Counted from the first letter of the stretch, positions 13,371-21,132 are shown. The stretch: DNA of 22,485 bases from Actinomycetes bacterium (GCA_023437745.1 JAEZFI010000232.1:1-22485); one strand, 5' to 3'. Notes: a model not told the origin generated them from the letters alone. A program made the numbers and translations.

Positions 13371-14452
13371 CTGCCGAGCGCCTCGTCGAGGAAGCCGACG
13401 ACCCGCTCCTCCCAGCCGTCAGGGTCCGTGTCGAGCCCGCCGGTGTGGCCGGCGCCCGGCACCACCCAGGTCTGGACGGCAGCGGGCGAGCCCGCTGCGA
13501 TGAACCTCGCTGCCTGTTGCTCGGTGTCCACCTCTCCGGCGGCGATCAGGAGCACGGGCGTCGGCGCCGCCTCGTGGACCGCCCGCCGGAGGGTGATCGG
13601 GGGGTCCGCCGAGGTGAGCAGGTCGGTGATCCCGTAGGTCACACGGTCCAACTGCTCCTGGAGCCAGCCCTGCACACCGTGCTCGTCGGAGAGCCAGGCC
13701 TTGTCCCCCGCCACCCTGTTGGTGGCACCCTCCGCGACCACTGCGTGGATCCTCCGGTCGGACGCCGCGGCCCCGATCGCCTCCTCACCGCCCATCGAGA
13801 GCCCGACCACCCCGATGCGGTCGTCGTCCACCTCCGGACGCTCGACCAGGTAGGTGACCGCCGCGGCGACGTCTCGGTCTCCGAACCAGCCGAAGTCCAT
13901 CGCTCGGCCCTCGCTCCGGCCGTGCCCGCGGGCGTCGTAGAGGAGGACGCCGTACCCGGCCCGGACCAGGAGGGCGGCCTGGTCGAGCACGCTGGTGCGT
14001 GTCGATCCGGCGCCGTGGAGCAGCGCGACCGCCGCGCCGTTGGTCGACGGGAGGTACCAGCCCGAGAGCCGAACGCCGTCGCCGGTCGTGATCTCGACGT
14101 CCTCGCTCCGAAGGCCGAGGTCGACCGGTCGAGCGGATCCGAGCCGGGTGGGCGGGACCTGCGTGGCGGCCACGGCCTGCCCCACGGTGAGGAGGGACGT
14201 GCCGAGCACCACCAGGGCGCCGAGCACGGGTGGCAGCCGTCGCCAGCCGCGGGTCGTGCCCGACAGCACGACCGTCCCGGCCACCAGCAGGACGAGCCCC
14301 AGGACCAGCGCGGCGAGGCCCAGAGCCGTCGTCACGACGGGACCGCGCTTCGACAGATGCGGCAGCCCGACGCCCACGCCGATCGCCGAGCCGAGCGCAC
14401 CGACGACCGTCGACGCGACCGCCCGGAGGCGGACCCTTCCTCCATCCTGCAC
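13367..14452 (-). CDS. Membrane-anchored alpha/beta hydrolase
   Basis: Protein of 361 aa. The N-terminal ~100 residues contain three hydrophobic segments (about 12-30, 39-64 and 76-97), placing the catalytic domain probably outside the membrane. The hydrolase fold has the oxyanion/strand block ALLHGAGSTR (143-152), YDARGHGRSEG (172-182), nucleophile elbow GLSMGG with Ser219, probable acid Asp309 (AAGEVDTEQ) and catalytic His336 (GAGHTGG). The arrangement resembles the dipeptidyl-aminopeptidase/'BAAT-like' hydrolases that act on acyl or peptide bonds, but the substrate is not known. The start is GTG 14452, the furthest in-frame start, needed to keep the first membrane segment complete. A later GTG near residue 26 would cut into that segment. 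It is divergent from the nitrite reductase gene, 130 bases away. Confidence 0.85.
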   Translation of the reverse strand: MQDGGRVRLRAVASTVVGALGSAIGVGVGLPHLSKRGPVVTTALGLAALVLGLVLLVAGTVVLSGTTRGWRRLPPVLGALVVLGTSLLTVGQAVAATQVPPTRLGSARPVDLGLRSEDVEITTGDGVRLSGWYLPSTNGAAVALLHGAGSTRTSVLDQAALLVRAGYGVLLYDARGHGRSEGRAMDFGWFGDRDVAAAVTYLVERPEVDDDRIGVVGLSMGGEEAIGAAASDRRIHAVVAEGATNRVAGDKAWLSDEHGVQGWLQEQLDRVTYGITDLLTSADPPITLRRAVHEAAPTPVLLIAAGEVDTEQQAARFIAAGSPAAVQTWVVPGAGHTGGLDTDPDGWEERVVGFLDEALGR

Positions 14453-14570
14453 GGCCTCAAGGGTGTCACCGACCGTCCCGGGCGCCCACCGACGAGCGTC
14501 CCCATCGGCCCGGGACGTACGGCCCTATCGATGAGTCCTCGACTCGACGACTCTGGAGGCAACAGGGACA

Positions 14571-14577
14571 AGGAGGG
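14571..14577 (+). promoter_or_regulatory. Strong Shine-Dalgarno site of the nirK-like gene
   Basis: AGGAGGG lies five bases before ATG 14583. It is among the best ribosome-binding sites in the window and fixes the start. I see no convincing FNR/CRP-type palindrome or NsrR-like site between 14453 and 14582. Confidence 0.7.
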
Positions 14578-14582
14578 CCGAC

Positions 14583-15980
14583 ATGGGCTCGACGGAGGAA
14601 CGGAACACCACGATCACCACCGGCATGTGGACCGGCGCCGTCGGGTTGGGCTTCTTCGCCCTCGTCATCGCCATCGTGGCGATGTTCGTGCCGGGGGCGA
14701 AGGGGGGCGTGGAGGCCGCGGCCGGCGGCGGATCGAGTGCCGAGCCCAAGACCGTGCAGGTCCGGCTCAGCGACCTCGACATCTCACCCGCCTCCATCAG
14801 CGTGCAGGCGGGCCAGGAGGTCGTCCTCGAGGTGACCAACGAGGGGGCGATGGCCCACGACATCAAGGTGGAGGGGACGACCGGCACCAAGATGCTCGAC
14901 CCCGGTGCGAGCGAGACCGTCTCCATCGGCTCCTTCGACGCCTCGACCGAGGCGTGGTGCACCGTGCCGGGACACAAGCAGGCCGGCATGGTCATGGCGA
15001 TCGAGGTGACCGGCGCGCCGGCCGACGGCGGCGCCCAGCTCGCGGCCGATCGACCCGACGGTGCCGCCGGCGACGCCGCCGTGATCGATCCGGCGGCCAA
15101 GCCCGCAGCGGACTTCACCCCCTACGACCCGAACCTGGCCCCGGCGCCGGGCGGAACGGTCCACGACGTCACGATGCACGCCACCGAGGAGCTCATCGAG
15201 GTGGCCCCCGGCGTCACGCAGATGATGTGGACGTTCGACAGCAAGGTGCCCGGCACGATCCTGCGGGGCAAGGTCGGCGACCTGTTCAACATCACGCTGG
15301 TGAACGACGGGAAGATGGGGCACTCGATCGACTTCCACGCCTCGAAGGTCGCCTGGAGCGACGAGATGCGGACGATCGCACCGGGTGAGTCGCTCGTCTA
15401 CCAGTTCAAGGCGGACTACGCCGGTGCGTTCATGTACCACTGCGGCACGGCGCCCGCCCTCCACCACATCGGGAACGGCATGTACGGGGCGATCATCATC
15501 GACCCGCCGGACCTGGCACCGGTCGAGCGCGAGTTCATCTTCATCCAGTCGGAGCTGTACCTCGGCCCCGAGGGCAAGGAGGGCGACCTCGCCAAGATGC
15601 AGAGCGAGGACTGGGACGCCGTGGTCTTCAACGGCTACCACCAGCAGTACGCCCACATGCCGATCCGGGTCGAGGCCAACCAGCGGATCCGGGTCTGGGT
15701 CGTCGACGACGGGCCCTCGGAGAACTCGGCCTTCCACGTGGTCGGCACGGTGTTCGACACGGTCTGGAAGGAGGGCAGCTACCTGCTCCGCCCCGACGAG
15801 CGCCGCGGCGGTTCGCAGGTGCTCGACCTCCAGCCGGCTCAGGGTGGGTTCGTCGAGTTCAGCCTCGCCGAGGAGGGCTTCTACCCCTTCGTCACCCACA
15901 AGTTCGCCAACGTCGGCAAGGGTGCGATGGGTCTCTTCCAGGCAGGCGACGTGACGCTCCCGGGAGGCGGCGGGCACTGA
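14583..15980 (+). CDS. nirK: NirK-type copper nitrite reductase with extra N-terminal cupredoxin domain
   Basis: Extracytoplasmic copper enzyme expected to reduce nitrite to nitric oxide. At 465 aa it is about 100 residues longer than classical NirK. An N-terminal membrane anchor (17-37) and flexible linker are followed by a cupredoxin domain (about 56-143) with a complete type-1 copper set: His92, Cys126, His131, Met136. The two-domain NirK core follows (about 190-460). Its type-1 ligands are His247, Cys287, His295 and Met300. Type-2 ligands are His252, His286 and His439. The catalytic pair corresponds to Asp250 (HSIDFHAS) and His385 (SAFHVVG). Having Asp and His in these places favours nitrite reductase over a two-domain laccase. 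The fused cupredoxin may relay electrons, as proposed for other three-domain NirKs. No nitric oxide reductase or regulator gene is nearby. Copper-handling genes lie about 2.4 kb downstream. Biochemical activity is inferred from ligands only. Confidence 0.85.
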   Translation: MGSTEERNTTITTGMWTGAVGLGFFALVIAIVAMFVPGAKGGVEAAAGGGSSAEPKTVQVRLSDLDISPASISVQAGQEVVLEVTNEGAMAHDIKVEGTTGTKMLDPGASETVSIGSFDASTEAWCTVPGHKQAGMVMAIEVTGAPADGGAQLAADRPDGAAGDAAVIDPAAKPAADFTPYDPNLAPAPGGTVHDVTMHATEELIEVAPGVTQMMWTFDSKVPGTILRGKVGDLFNITLVNDGKMGHSIDFHASKVAWSDEMRTIAPGESLVYQFKADYAGAFMYHCGTAPALHHIGNGMYGAIIIDPPDLAPVEREFIFIQSELYLGPEGKEGDLAKMQSEDWDAVVFNGYHQQYAHMPIRVEANQRIRVWVVDDGPSENSAFHVVGTVFDTVWKEGSYLLRPDERRGGSQVLDLQPAQGGFVEFSLAEEGFYPFVTHKFANVGKGAMGLFQAGDVTLPGGGGH

Positions 15981-15988
15981 CACCCGGT

Positions 15989-16010
15989 CGGGGGGCCACG
16001 CGATCCCCCG
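15989..16010 (+). terminator. Terminator-like hairpin 1 after nirK
   Basis: CGGGGG (15989-15994) pairs perfectly with CCCCCG (16005-16010) across a 10-base loop, starting eight bases after the nirK stop. There is no T-tract. It forms a tandem pair with the next hairpin. Confidence 0.45.
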
Positions 16011-16016
16011 GCGAGA

Positions 16017-16044
16017 CCTGCCCTCCGGTGCTAGGAAGGGCAGG
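16017..16044 (+). terminator. Terminator-like hairpin 2 after nirK
   Basis: CCTGCCCT (16017-16024) is the exact reverse complement of AGGGCAGG (16037-16044), with a 12-base loop. The loop contains CTAGGA, which could also be part of a -10 element for the downstream lipase gene. It may terminate nirK or act in the lipase leader. Confidence 0.45.
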
Positions 16045-16067
16045 ACTCGTCGGGGGACGTGCGCGTG

Positions 16068-16081
16068 CGGGGAGGTCGACG
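16068..16081 (+). promoter_or_regulatory. Shine-Dalgarno site of the lipase gene
   Basis: GGGGAGG (16069-16075) lies six bases before ATG 16082 and selects it over the in-frame GTG at 16028-16030 (no such site; inside hairpin 2). The 17 bases 16068-16084 are identical to 2191-2207 before the alcohol dehydrogenase. Confidence 0.7.
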
Positions 16082-16870
16082 ATGCAGCGAGGTCACAGCC
16101 GGGCGCGCCGGCTCATGGTCGTGTGGTGCGCGATCGTCACGGTCGGGGCGCTGGGAGGATGCACCACGCCGGTCGGGACGGGCGGCGCGCCCAAGGACCC
16201 GGTCGTGATCGTGGGCGGCACCTTCGTCTCCGGGGTGTTCGCCGACGTCGGGTACGCCACGTTGACCTCCCGGCTGCGAGCAGGCGGCTACCCCACCTAC
16301 CTCTTCGCCCTCCCCGACCTCGGCATGGGCGACATCCGTTCGACCGCCGCGGCGCTCGGCCAGTTCGTGGACGGCGTGCTCGCCACGACGGGTGCCGGCA
16401 AGGTCGACCTCATCGGCCACTCGCAGGGCGGGCTGGTGAGCCGCTGGTTCGTGAAGGAGCTCGGCGGCGCAGCGGTGGTCGACTCGTTGATCTCGCTGGC
16501 GGCACCGCACTACGGCTCGATCGAGGCCAACCTGACGGCCTTGCTCTTCGGCTTCGGCACCTGCCTCGGCGTGCCGGCCTGCCAGCAGATGTCGGTGGGG
16601 TCCGACTTCCTGGACGACCTGAACGCCGGCGACGACACGATCGGCGACGTCCGCTACACGAACCTCGTGTCGACGCTGGACGAGCTCGTGGTCCCGTACA
16701 CGTCCGCCTTCCTGGCCAACGACGGCAACGTCGCGAACGTCCTGGTCCAGTCGCAGTGCCCGCTCCGCCCCGTCGCCCACCTCACGATGGCGACCGACGG
16801 CGCGGTCTACACCGGCGTCCGCCGAGCGCTGCGGCACGAGGCCGTCACCCTGGACTGCCTCGCGCTGTGA
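16082..16870 (+). CDS. Class-2 lipase/esterase, predicted lipoprotein
   Basis: Exported alpha/beta hydrolase, 262 aa. The N-terminus has basic residues, a hydrophobic core (11-25) and a lipobox-like LGGC, so Cys27 is the likely lipid-modified residue. The mature part begins with VVIVGGTFVSG (41-51), the strand plus oxyanion loop that in lipase class 2 usually reads 'VxxVHG'. The His is absent here. The nucleophile elbow is GHSQGG (Ser114). The acid is probably Asp200 (STLDELVVPY) and the base His233 (VAHLTM), the spacing seen in LipA/class-2 triacylglycerol lipases. Four cysteines in the mature domain (161, 167, 226, 259) could form two disulfides, consistent with export. It sits between nirK and a small membrane-protein gene; no operon partner is evident. 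It could act on short-chain esters or lipids; the substrate is not known. Confidence 0.85.
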   Translation: MQRGHSRARRLMVVWCAIVTVGALGGCTTPVGTGGAPKDPVVIVGGTFVSGVFADVGYATLTSRLRAGGYPTYLFALPDLGMGDIRSTAAALGQFVDGVLATTGAGKVDLIGHSQGGLVSRWFVKELGGAAVVDSLISLAAPHYGSIEANLTALLFGFGTCLGVPACQQMSVGSDFLDDLNAGDDTIGDVRYTNLVSTLDELVVPYTSAFLANDGNVANVLVQSQCPLRPVAHLTMATDGAVYTGVRRALRHEAVTLDCLAL

Positions 16871-16902
16871 CTCAGCTGGACGGGAGCGGGGAACCTGACG
16901 GC

Positions 16903-17196
16903 ATGTGGCGTGAGATGGAGCATCCCGTCCCTTCCGGTCCCTCGCCCGCCGACCACCCGACCCCGTGGCCGATCGTGAAGGGTGCGGCCGCCATCGCGGC
17001 CCTGGCCGTCGCGTTCATCGTGGCAACGATCGACGGCGTGGGCACCACGATGGTGTGGGTCGCGATCACGCTCGGGGTCATCGCCGCAGCGGTCGCGATC
17101 ATCGTGGCGCACGAGCGGACGCCTGCGGCACGCGAGCGTCGGCGGGAGCGAGCGGGCCGGCGCCCGCATCGCCTCCACCTGCGCCGTCACCGCTGA
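16903..17196 (+). CDS. Small two-TM membrane protein, uncharacterised
   Basis: Predicted protein of 97 aa. A Pro-rich N-terminal tail (PVPSGPSPADHPTPWP, 8-23) precedes two hydrophobic segments (about 24-43 and 48-69). A strongly basic C-terminal tail follows, with about 11 Arg and 3 His in the last 27 residues, which by the positive-inside rule places it in the cytoplasm. ATG 16903 gives the full N-terminus; Met5 is an alternative. There is no good ribosome-binding site (GGGAGCGGGG is too far), and GAACCT ends six bases before the ATG. It starts 32 bases after the lipase stop. I do not recognise a family. Coding potential is supported by the coherent topology and by the bidirectional hairpin at its end, but a chance frame is possible in such GC-rich DNA. 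Confidence 0.65.
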   Translation: MWREMEHPVPSGPSPADHPTPWPIVKGAAAIAALAVAFIVATIDGVGTTMVWVAITLGVIAAAVAIIVAHERTPAARERRRERAGRRPHRLHLRRHR

Positions 17197-17220
17197 ACGG
17201 CGGCCTGACCGGCCGTCAGC
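17192..17220. terminator. Bidirectional terminator-like hairpin between convergent genes
   Basis: GCTGA-A-CGGC (17192-17201) pairs with GCCGTCAGC (17212-17220): nine base pairs with one bulged A and a 10-base loop. Each arm contains the stop codon of one of the two convergent genes (TGA at 17194 on +; complement of 17216-17218 on -). Confidence 0.4.
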
Positions 17221-17797
17221 GCTGGACGACGGCGTTCACCGCGTCGGGGACGGCCTCGGCGGCGGTGACCACCGCCTCCTTGGCAGCGTCCTTCGCGGCG
17301 ACGGCCGCCTTCTGGGCCTCGTGCAGCGACTTCTTGGCGTTGGTGGATGCCTTCGCGGCCTTCTTCGACGCCCGCCGGCTCACCTTCTTCGAGGTGTGCT
17401 CGGCGTGACGGCGACGCTTCCGGAGGTCCTTCCCGACCTCCTTGGCCACGCCCTTCCCCGCGCCCATCGCCGCCTCCATCTCGGATCGGATGGCGTGCTC
17501 GGCCTCGGTCAGCACCTCGGCGATCCCGTGCTTGCCCCGCGTGGTGGCGGTCCGCCGCCGGTGCTGGCGCTTCGCCGCCTTCTTCTCGACCTTGGCGGCG
17601 TGGCGCTCGGCCCGCTTCGAGCGCTGCTGCGCTGCAGCGGACCGGAGCTCCGCGTCCATCCGGGCGAGGTGCTCCACCTCGAGCGCCCCCTCCGCCGCCA
17701 GGCGGGCCTCCTCGGCCCGGCCCAGCAGCTCCTTCTTGCTCCGGAACGGCACGAGTCCGAGGGTCCCCACGGACAGCGTCTTCCTGATGATCCCCAT
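17216..17797 (-). CDS. Lys/Ala-rich coiled-coil protein, uncharacterised
   Basis: Hypothetical protein of 193 aa. The N-terminus MGIIRKTLSVGTLGLVPFRS (1-20) is a hydrophobic/basic block of a kind I associate with uncharacterised actinobacterial proteins. The rest is nearly all helix-forming, with heptad-like Ala/Leu spacing (24-75). It also has three strongly basic stretches: KVEKKAAKRQHRRR (69-82), RKRRRHAEHTSKK (126-138) and RRASKKAAKASTNAKK (141-156). The C-terminus is Ala/Lys/Val rich. The basic AAK-like repeats resemble histone-H1-like or HBHA-type tails, so nucleic-acid or heparin/surface binding are both possible. ATG 17797 is fixed by GAGGAG about seven bases upstream. No catalytic motif is present. 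Function is not assigned. Confidence 0.75.
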   Translation of the reverse strand: MGIIRKTLSVGTLGLVPFRSKKELLGRAEEARLAAEGALEVEHLARMDAELRSAAAQQRSKRAERHAAKVEKKAAKRQHRRRTATTRGKHGIAEVLTEAEHAIRSEMEAAMGAGKGVAKEVGKDLRKRRRHAEHTSKKVSRRASKKAAKASTNAKKSLHEAQKAAVAAKDAAKEAVVTAAEAVPDAVNAVVQR

Positions 17798-17820
17798 GTT
17801 CCACTCCTCGTGTCGGAGCG

Positions 17821-17826
17821 TTCGTA
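17821..17826 (-). promoter_or_regulatory. Weak candidate -10 element of the Lys/Ala-rich protein gene
   Basis: On the minus strand TACGAA lies about 23 bases before ATG 17797, leaving room for a short leader with the GAGGAG site. A small hairpin (CCCGC/GCGGG, 17827-17843) just upstream could terminate the preceding gene. No -35 is evident. Confidence 0.25.
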
Positions 17827-17853
17827 CCCGCTGTGCCGGCGGGGCAGACCGCG

Positions 17854-18309
17854 TCAGCCGGCGGGGTGGTGCTCCTTCCAGGCGGCGAGCCACGACTCGA
17901 CGACCGGCGCGAAGTGTGCCGGGTTGTAGACGTCCTCCTCGGACGAGAAGCGCCCGTCGCCGGCGTAGACGAGGCGCGTCCAGTTCGGGGCCTCGTAGAC
18001 CTTGCCGTCGCCCGGGTCGCAGAACCTGTTCTCGACCTGGCCCACGACCCAGCCCTGTTCGGCGTCGATCGTGTACCAGTCCCAGGGGAAGTCGGTCATG
18101 TGGTCGAACGGCCACTTCCCCATCGTCGCAGTGATCCACTCGAGGACCGCCTCCCGGCCGTGGAACTCGCCGTAGAGGTGCTCGATGTAGTGGACGTCGG
18201 GCGTGAAGCAGTCGGCCCACGGTCGCCAGTCACCCGTGCGCCCGGCCTCCTCCGCTGCCGCAGCGAAGCGGTCGAGCGCCGCCTGGATCTCCTCGCGGGT
18301 GTACGTCAC
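17854..18309 (-). CDS. SnoaL/NTF2-like family protein
   Basis: Soluble protein of 151 aa with an NTF2-like alpha+beta cone fold, inferred from sequence. It begins with a helical segment (REEIQAALDRFAAAAEEAGRTGDWRPWADCF, where 'ALDRFA...GDWRPWADCFTPD' is typical), then TPDVHYIEHLYGEFHGREAVLEWITATM (36-63). Strands follow around WYTIDAEQGWVVGQVENRF and the closing EDVYNP. The family includes polyketide cyclases, limonene-epoxide-hydrolase-like enzymes and many proteins of unknown role. His40, Asp38 and the aromatic residues lining the pocket are candidates for ligand contact. GTG 18309 has a good GAGGAGG site about seven bases upstream. The gene lies between the csoR gene and the Lys/Ala-rich gene on the same strand, but with its own candidate promoter, so it is probably not part of the copper operon. 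Confidence 0.8.
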   Translation of the reverse strand: MTYTREEIQAALDRFAAAAEEAGRTGDWRPWADCFTPDVHYIEHLYGEFHGREAVLEWITATMGKWPFDHMTDFPWDWYTIDAEQGWVVGQVENRFCDPGDGKVYEAPNWTRLVYAGDGRFSSEEDVYNPAHFAPVVESWLAAWKEHHPAG

Positions 18310-18334
18310 GTCGGGCCTCCTCGGTCGTGGCGTG

Positions 18335-18340
18335 ACCCTA
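18335..18340 (-). promoter_or_regulatory. Candidate -10 element of the SnoaL-like gene
   Basis: Minus-strand TAGGGT fits TANNNT and lies about 25 bases before GTG 18309, giving a short leader that includes GAGGAGG. No clear -35 is seen. It sits in the 45-bp gap after csoR. Confidence 0.35.
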
Positions 18341-18354
18341 CGCGGCGGCCCGGT

Positions 18355-18654
18355 TCAGGTCTTGAGGAGTCGCTCCACGGCGCGGACGGCCTCCTCGATC
18401 ATCTCGTCGGCCGTCGCAGGGTCGTCGGTCGCCGCGTTCCGCACGCAGTGGCGGACGTGCTCGTCGAGGAGGCCGACCGACACGCTCTGCAGCGCCTTCG
18501 TGACGGCGCTGATCTGCGTGAGGATGTCGATGCAGTACTTGTCCTCGGCGACCATGCGCTGGATGCCGCGCACCTGGCCCTCGATGCGCTTGAGGCGCTT
18601 GTCGTAGTCGTCCTTCTTCATGCTGTAGCCGCGGGGTGGCTGCGGATCGGTCAT
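18355..18654 (-). CDS. csoR: Copper-sensing transcriptional repressor CsoR
   Basis: Four-helix DNA-binding repressor, 99 aa, released from DNA by Cu(I). The [16 protein letters not shown] block (20-35) is the family signature. The Cu(I) ligands Cys41, His66 and Cys70 are present with the same spacing (25 and 4 residues) as Cys36/His61/Cys65 of Mycobacterium tuberculosis CsoR, so this is a copper sensor rather than the RcnR or FrmR branch. ATG 18654 overlaps the copA stop (ATGA). An internal ATG at residue 12 is less likely because the coupled start matches the operon's other junctions. It is the last gene of copZ-copA-csoR and therefore likely represses its own operon, through the perfect operator at 21116-21132. 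That control is inferred from the operator's position. Confidence 0.95.
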   Translation of the reverse strand: MTDPQPPRGYSMKKDDYDKRLKRIEGQVRGIQRMVAEDKYCIDILTQISAVTKALQSVSVGLLDEHVRHCVRNAATDDPATADEMIEEAVRAVERLLKT

Positions 18655-20900
18655 CGCCGGAACCTCCTGAGCCGCAGGCTGTTCGTCACCACGAACACGC
18701 TGGACACCGCCATGGCGGCGCCCGCCAGCATCGGGTTGAGCAAGCCGGCGGCCGCCACCGGGAGCGCCGCCACGTTGTAGGCGAAGGCCCAGAACAGGTT
18801 GCCCTTGATCGTCGCCAGCGTCCTCCGGGACAGCGCGATGGCTTCCGGCACCGACCGCAGGTCGCCGCGGACCAACGTCAGGTCGCTCGCCTCGATGGCC
18901 ACGTCGGCGCCGGTGCCCATCGCCAGGCCGAGGTCGGCCTGCGCGAGCGCTGCGGCGTCGTTCACCCCGTCGCCCACCATGGCGACCACTCGGCCCTCGG
19001 CCTGCAGACGTCGGACCTCCGCCACCTTGTCGGCCGGGAGGACCTCGGCGCGCACCTCGTCGATCCCCACCTCGGCGGCGACGGCGCGTGCCGCCCGCTC
19101 GTTGTCGCCGGTGAGCAGCACCGGCGTGAGCCCGAGCGCCTTCAACTCCGCCACGGCCGCCGACGACGTCGACTTCACGGTGTCGGCGACGACGAACAAC
19201 GCGGTCACCACGCCGTCCCAACCGGCGACCACCACCGTGCGGCCGGCCGCCTCCGCATCGTCCTGGGCCGACCGCAGGGGCTCGGGGAGGGCGAGGCCGC
19301 GGTCGGCGACGAAGCGGCGCCGGCCGGCGACGACCTCGACCCCCTCGACGGTGCCCGACACGCCGAGCCCCTGGTCGCTCGCGAACGCCTCGACCGACGC
19401 CAGCGCCGCACCACCGTCACGCGCGCCCTCGGTGATCGCCCGGGCGATCGGGTGCTCGGACGCCGCCTCCAGCGACCCGACGAGCCGGAGCGCATCCTGC
19501 GGGTCGACGCCGTCCGCCGTCACCACGTCGACGAGGGCCATGGTGCCGGTGGTGACCGTGCCGGTCTTGTCGAGGACGACGGTGTCGACACGCCGGGTCG
19601 ACTCCAGGACCTCGGGACCCTTGATGAGGATGCCCAGCTGGGCACCCCGCCCCGTCCCGACCATCAACGCCGTGGGCGTGGCGAGCCCGAGCGCGCAGGG
19701 GCAGGCGATGATCAGCACGGCGACCGCTGCGGTGAACGCCCCAGCCGCACCGTCGCCGGCGGCCAGCCAGTACGCCAGCGTGCCCAGCGACAGGAGGATC
19801 ACGGCCGGCACGAACACGGCGGAGACCCGGTCGGCGAGTCGTTGGACGGGCGCCTTGCCCGACTGCGCGTCCTCGACCAGCCGTGCGATGCGGGCGAGCG
19901 CCGTGTCGGCACCCACGCGGGTCGCCTCGACGATCAGCCGGCCGTTCGCGTTGAGCGTCGCACCGGTGACCCTGTCGCCCGGACCGACCTCCACGGGCAC
20001 GGGCTCACCGGTCAGGAGCGACTCGTCGACCGCGGAGCGTCCCTCGACCACGAGTCCGTCGGTGGCGACCTTCTCGCCGGGCCGGACGACGAAGCGGTCG
20101 CCGACCACGAGGTCCGCGAGCGGTCTCCGCACCTCCACGCCACCGCGGAGCACCGCCACGTCCTTGGCGCCCAGCTCCATCAGCGAGCGCAGCGCCGCCC
20201 CGGATCGCCGCTTGGCGCGTGCTTCGAACCAGCGCCCCGCGAGGATGAAGACGGTCACGCCGGCTGCGACCTCGAGGTAGATGTTCGACGCTCCCATCCC
20301 GCGCTCCGGGCGGAGCTGGAAGCCGTGGCGCAGACCCGGGTGGCCGGCGTCGCCCAGGAACAGCGCGTAGAGGGACCAGGCGAAGGCGGCGATCGTCCCC
20401 ACCGAGATGAGCGTGTCCATGGTGGCGGCGCCGTGGCGCAGGTTGACCCACGCGGCCCGGTGGAACGGCCACGCCCCCCAGACCACCACAGGGGCGGCCA
20501 GCGTCAGCGACGCCCACTGCCAGTTGTCGAACTGGAGCGCCGGAACCATCGCCATGGCGACGACGGGCACCGTCAGCACGATCGAGACGAGCAGACGCTG
20601 GCGGAGGCTCGCCGCGTCGCCGTCGCGCTCCTCCGCCGGTGACGGCACCGAGTCGGCCGAGGCGGCGGTCCGGGGCGGGTGCGCCCGGTAGCCGGCGGCC
20701 TCGACCTCGGCCACCAGTTCCTCGATGGGGTGCGTGCCGTCGTGGCTGATCGTGGCGCGCTCGGTGGCGTAGTTGACCGTGGCGTTCACGCCGTCGAGCT
20801 TGTTGAGGCGGCGCTCGATCCGAGCCGCGCACGACGCGCACGTCATGCCGTCGATGTCGAGGTCGACGCGGTCGTCGCCGCGCTCGGGGGCGGTGATCAC
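18651..20900 (-). CDS. copA: Cu(I)-exporting P1B-type ATPase CopA
   Basis: Inner-membrane ATPase of 749 aa that pumps Cu(I) out of the cytosol. An N-terminal heavy-metal domain has the CxxC motif GMTCASC (Cys21, Cys24). Eight membrane segments are expected, including the CPC metal site at 400-402 (P1B-1 class). Cytosolic motifs are complete: TGE at 297-299, DKTGT with phosphorylated Asp444, SEHP with His483, and GDGVND at 643-648. The C-terminal helix pair has the conserved YN (about 719-720) and MxxSS regions that contribute transport residues. GTG 20900 overlaps the copZ stop (GTGA), and the stop overlaps csoR (ATGA), so the three are translationally coupled. It receives Cu(I) from CopZ, encoded just before it. 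No defect is seen. Confidence 0.97.
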   Translation of the reverse strand: MITAPERGDDRVDLDIDGMTCASCAARIERRLNKLDGVNATVNYATERATISHDGTHPIEELVAEVEAAGYRAHPPRTAASADSVPSPAEERDGDAASLRQRLLVSIVLTVPVVAMAMVPALQFDNWQWASLTLAAPVVVWGAWPFHRAAWVNLRHGAATMDTLISVGTIAAFAWSLYALFLGDAGHPGLRHGFQLRPERGMGASNIYLEVAAGVTVFILAGRWFEARAKRRSGAALRSLMELGAKDVAVLRGGVEVRRPLADLVVGDRFVVRPGEKVATDGLVVEGRSAVDESLLTGEPVPVEVGPGDRVTGATLNANGRLIVEATRVGADTALARIARLVEDAQSGKAPVQRLADRVSAVFVPAVILLSLGTLAYWLAAGDGAAGAFTAAVAVLIIACPCALGLATPTALMVGTGRGAQLGILIKGPEVLESTRRVDTVVLDKTGTVTTGTMALVDVVTADGVDPQDALRLVGSLEAASEHPIARAITEGARDGGAALASVEAFASDQGLGVSGTVEGVEVVAGRRRFVADRGLALPEPLRSAQDDAEAAGRTVVVAGWDGVVTALFVVADTVKSTSSAAVAELKALGLTPVLLTGDNERAARAVAAEVGIDEVRAEVLPADKVAEVRRLQAEGRVVAMVGDGVNDAAALAQADLGLAMGTGADVAIEASDLTLVRGDLRSVPEAIALSRRTLATIKGNLFWAFAYNVAALPVAAAGLLNPMLAGAAMAVSSVFVVTNSLRLRRFRR

Positions 20901-21103
20901 GGGACGACCTCGTACCCGGCCTCGGCCACGGCCGCTGCGATCGCGTCGCGCTCGATGGGCGCCGCCGAGCGGACGGCGACACGCCCGGAATCGAGGTCGA
21001 CATCGACCTCGGCCACGCCCGGGACGGCCGAGATCTCCTCGCGGACGGCGGCGACGCAGTGGCCGCAGGTCATGCCCTGCACGGTGACGACGAGTTCGCT
21101 CAT
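20897..21103 (-). CDS. copZ: Copper chaperone CopZ (heavy-metal-associated domain protein)
   Basis: Small cytosolic metallochaperone of 68 aa with a single HMA domain (ferredoxin-like fold). The Cu(I) site is MTCGHC, with cysteines at residues 13 and 16; the Met and His of the motif are common in CopZ. Conserved hydrophobic blocks VVTVQGM and [17 protein letters not shown] follow. It hands Cu(I) to CopA, whose gene starts within its stop codon (GTGA). ATG 21103 is preferred over the upstream in-frame GTG/ATG codons near 21151, because those lie upstream of the -10 element and through the CsoR operator. The 5' untranslated leader is only a few bases long, or absent. Expression should be induced by copper via CsoR, from the operator just upstream. 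Confidence 0.95.
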   Translation of the reverse strand: MSELVVTVQGMTCGHCVAAVREEISAVPGVAEVDVDLDSGRVAVRSAAPIERDAIAAAVAEAGYEVVP

Positions 21104-21115
21104 GGGTTCTACTTT

Positions 21116-21132
21116 ATACCCCCAGGGGGTAT
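21116..21132. promoter_or_regulatory. CsoR operator
   Basis: ATACCCCC-A-GGGGGTAT is a perfect 17-bp palindrome, centred on 21124. It matches the known CsoR site type (ATACCC...GGGTAT, as upstream of Bacillus subtilis copZA). It lies between the divergent copZ and copB starts and overlaps the promoter -10 elements of both. Confidence 0.9.

Noticed and set aside
14453..14582. Possible FNR/NsrR-like operator before nirK
   Set aside because: I looked for TTGAT-N4-ATCAA-like or NsrR-like palindromes and saw none. Weak TATCGA and GAGTC/GACTC repeats are not convincing.
16028..16081. Earlier in-frame start for the lipase
   Set aside because: It would put the signal sequence 18 residues in and start inside a perfect hairpin. 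GGGGAGG before ATG 16082 is a much better site.
17827..17843. Hairpin CCCGC/GCGGG downstream of the SnoaL-like gene
   Set aside because: The stem is only five base pairs with no T-tract, common by chance here. It is mentioned with the weak promoter but not called as a separate terminator.
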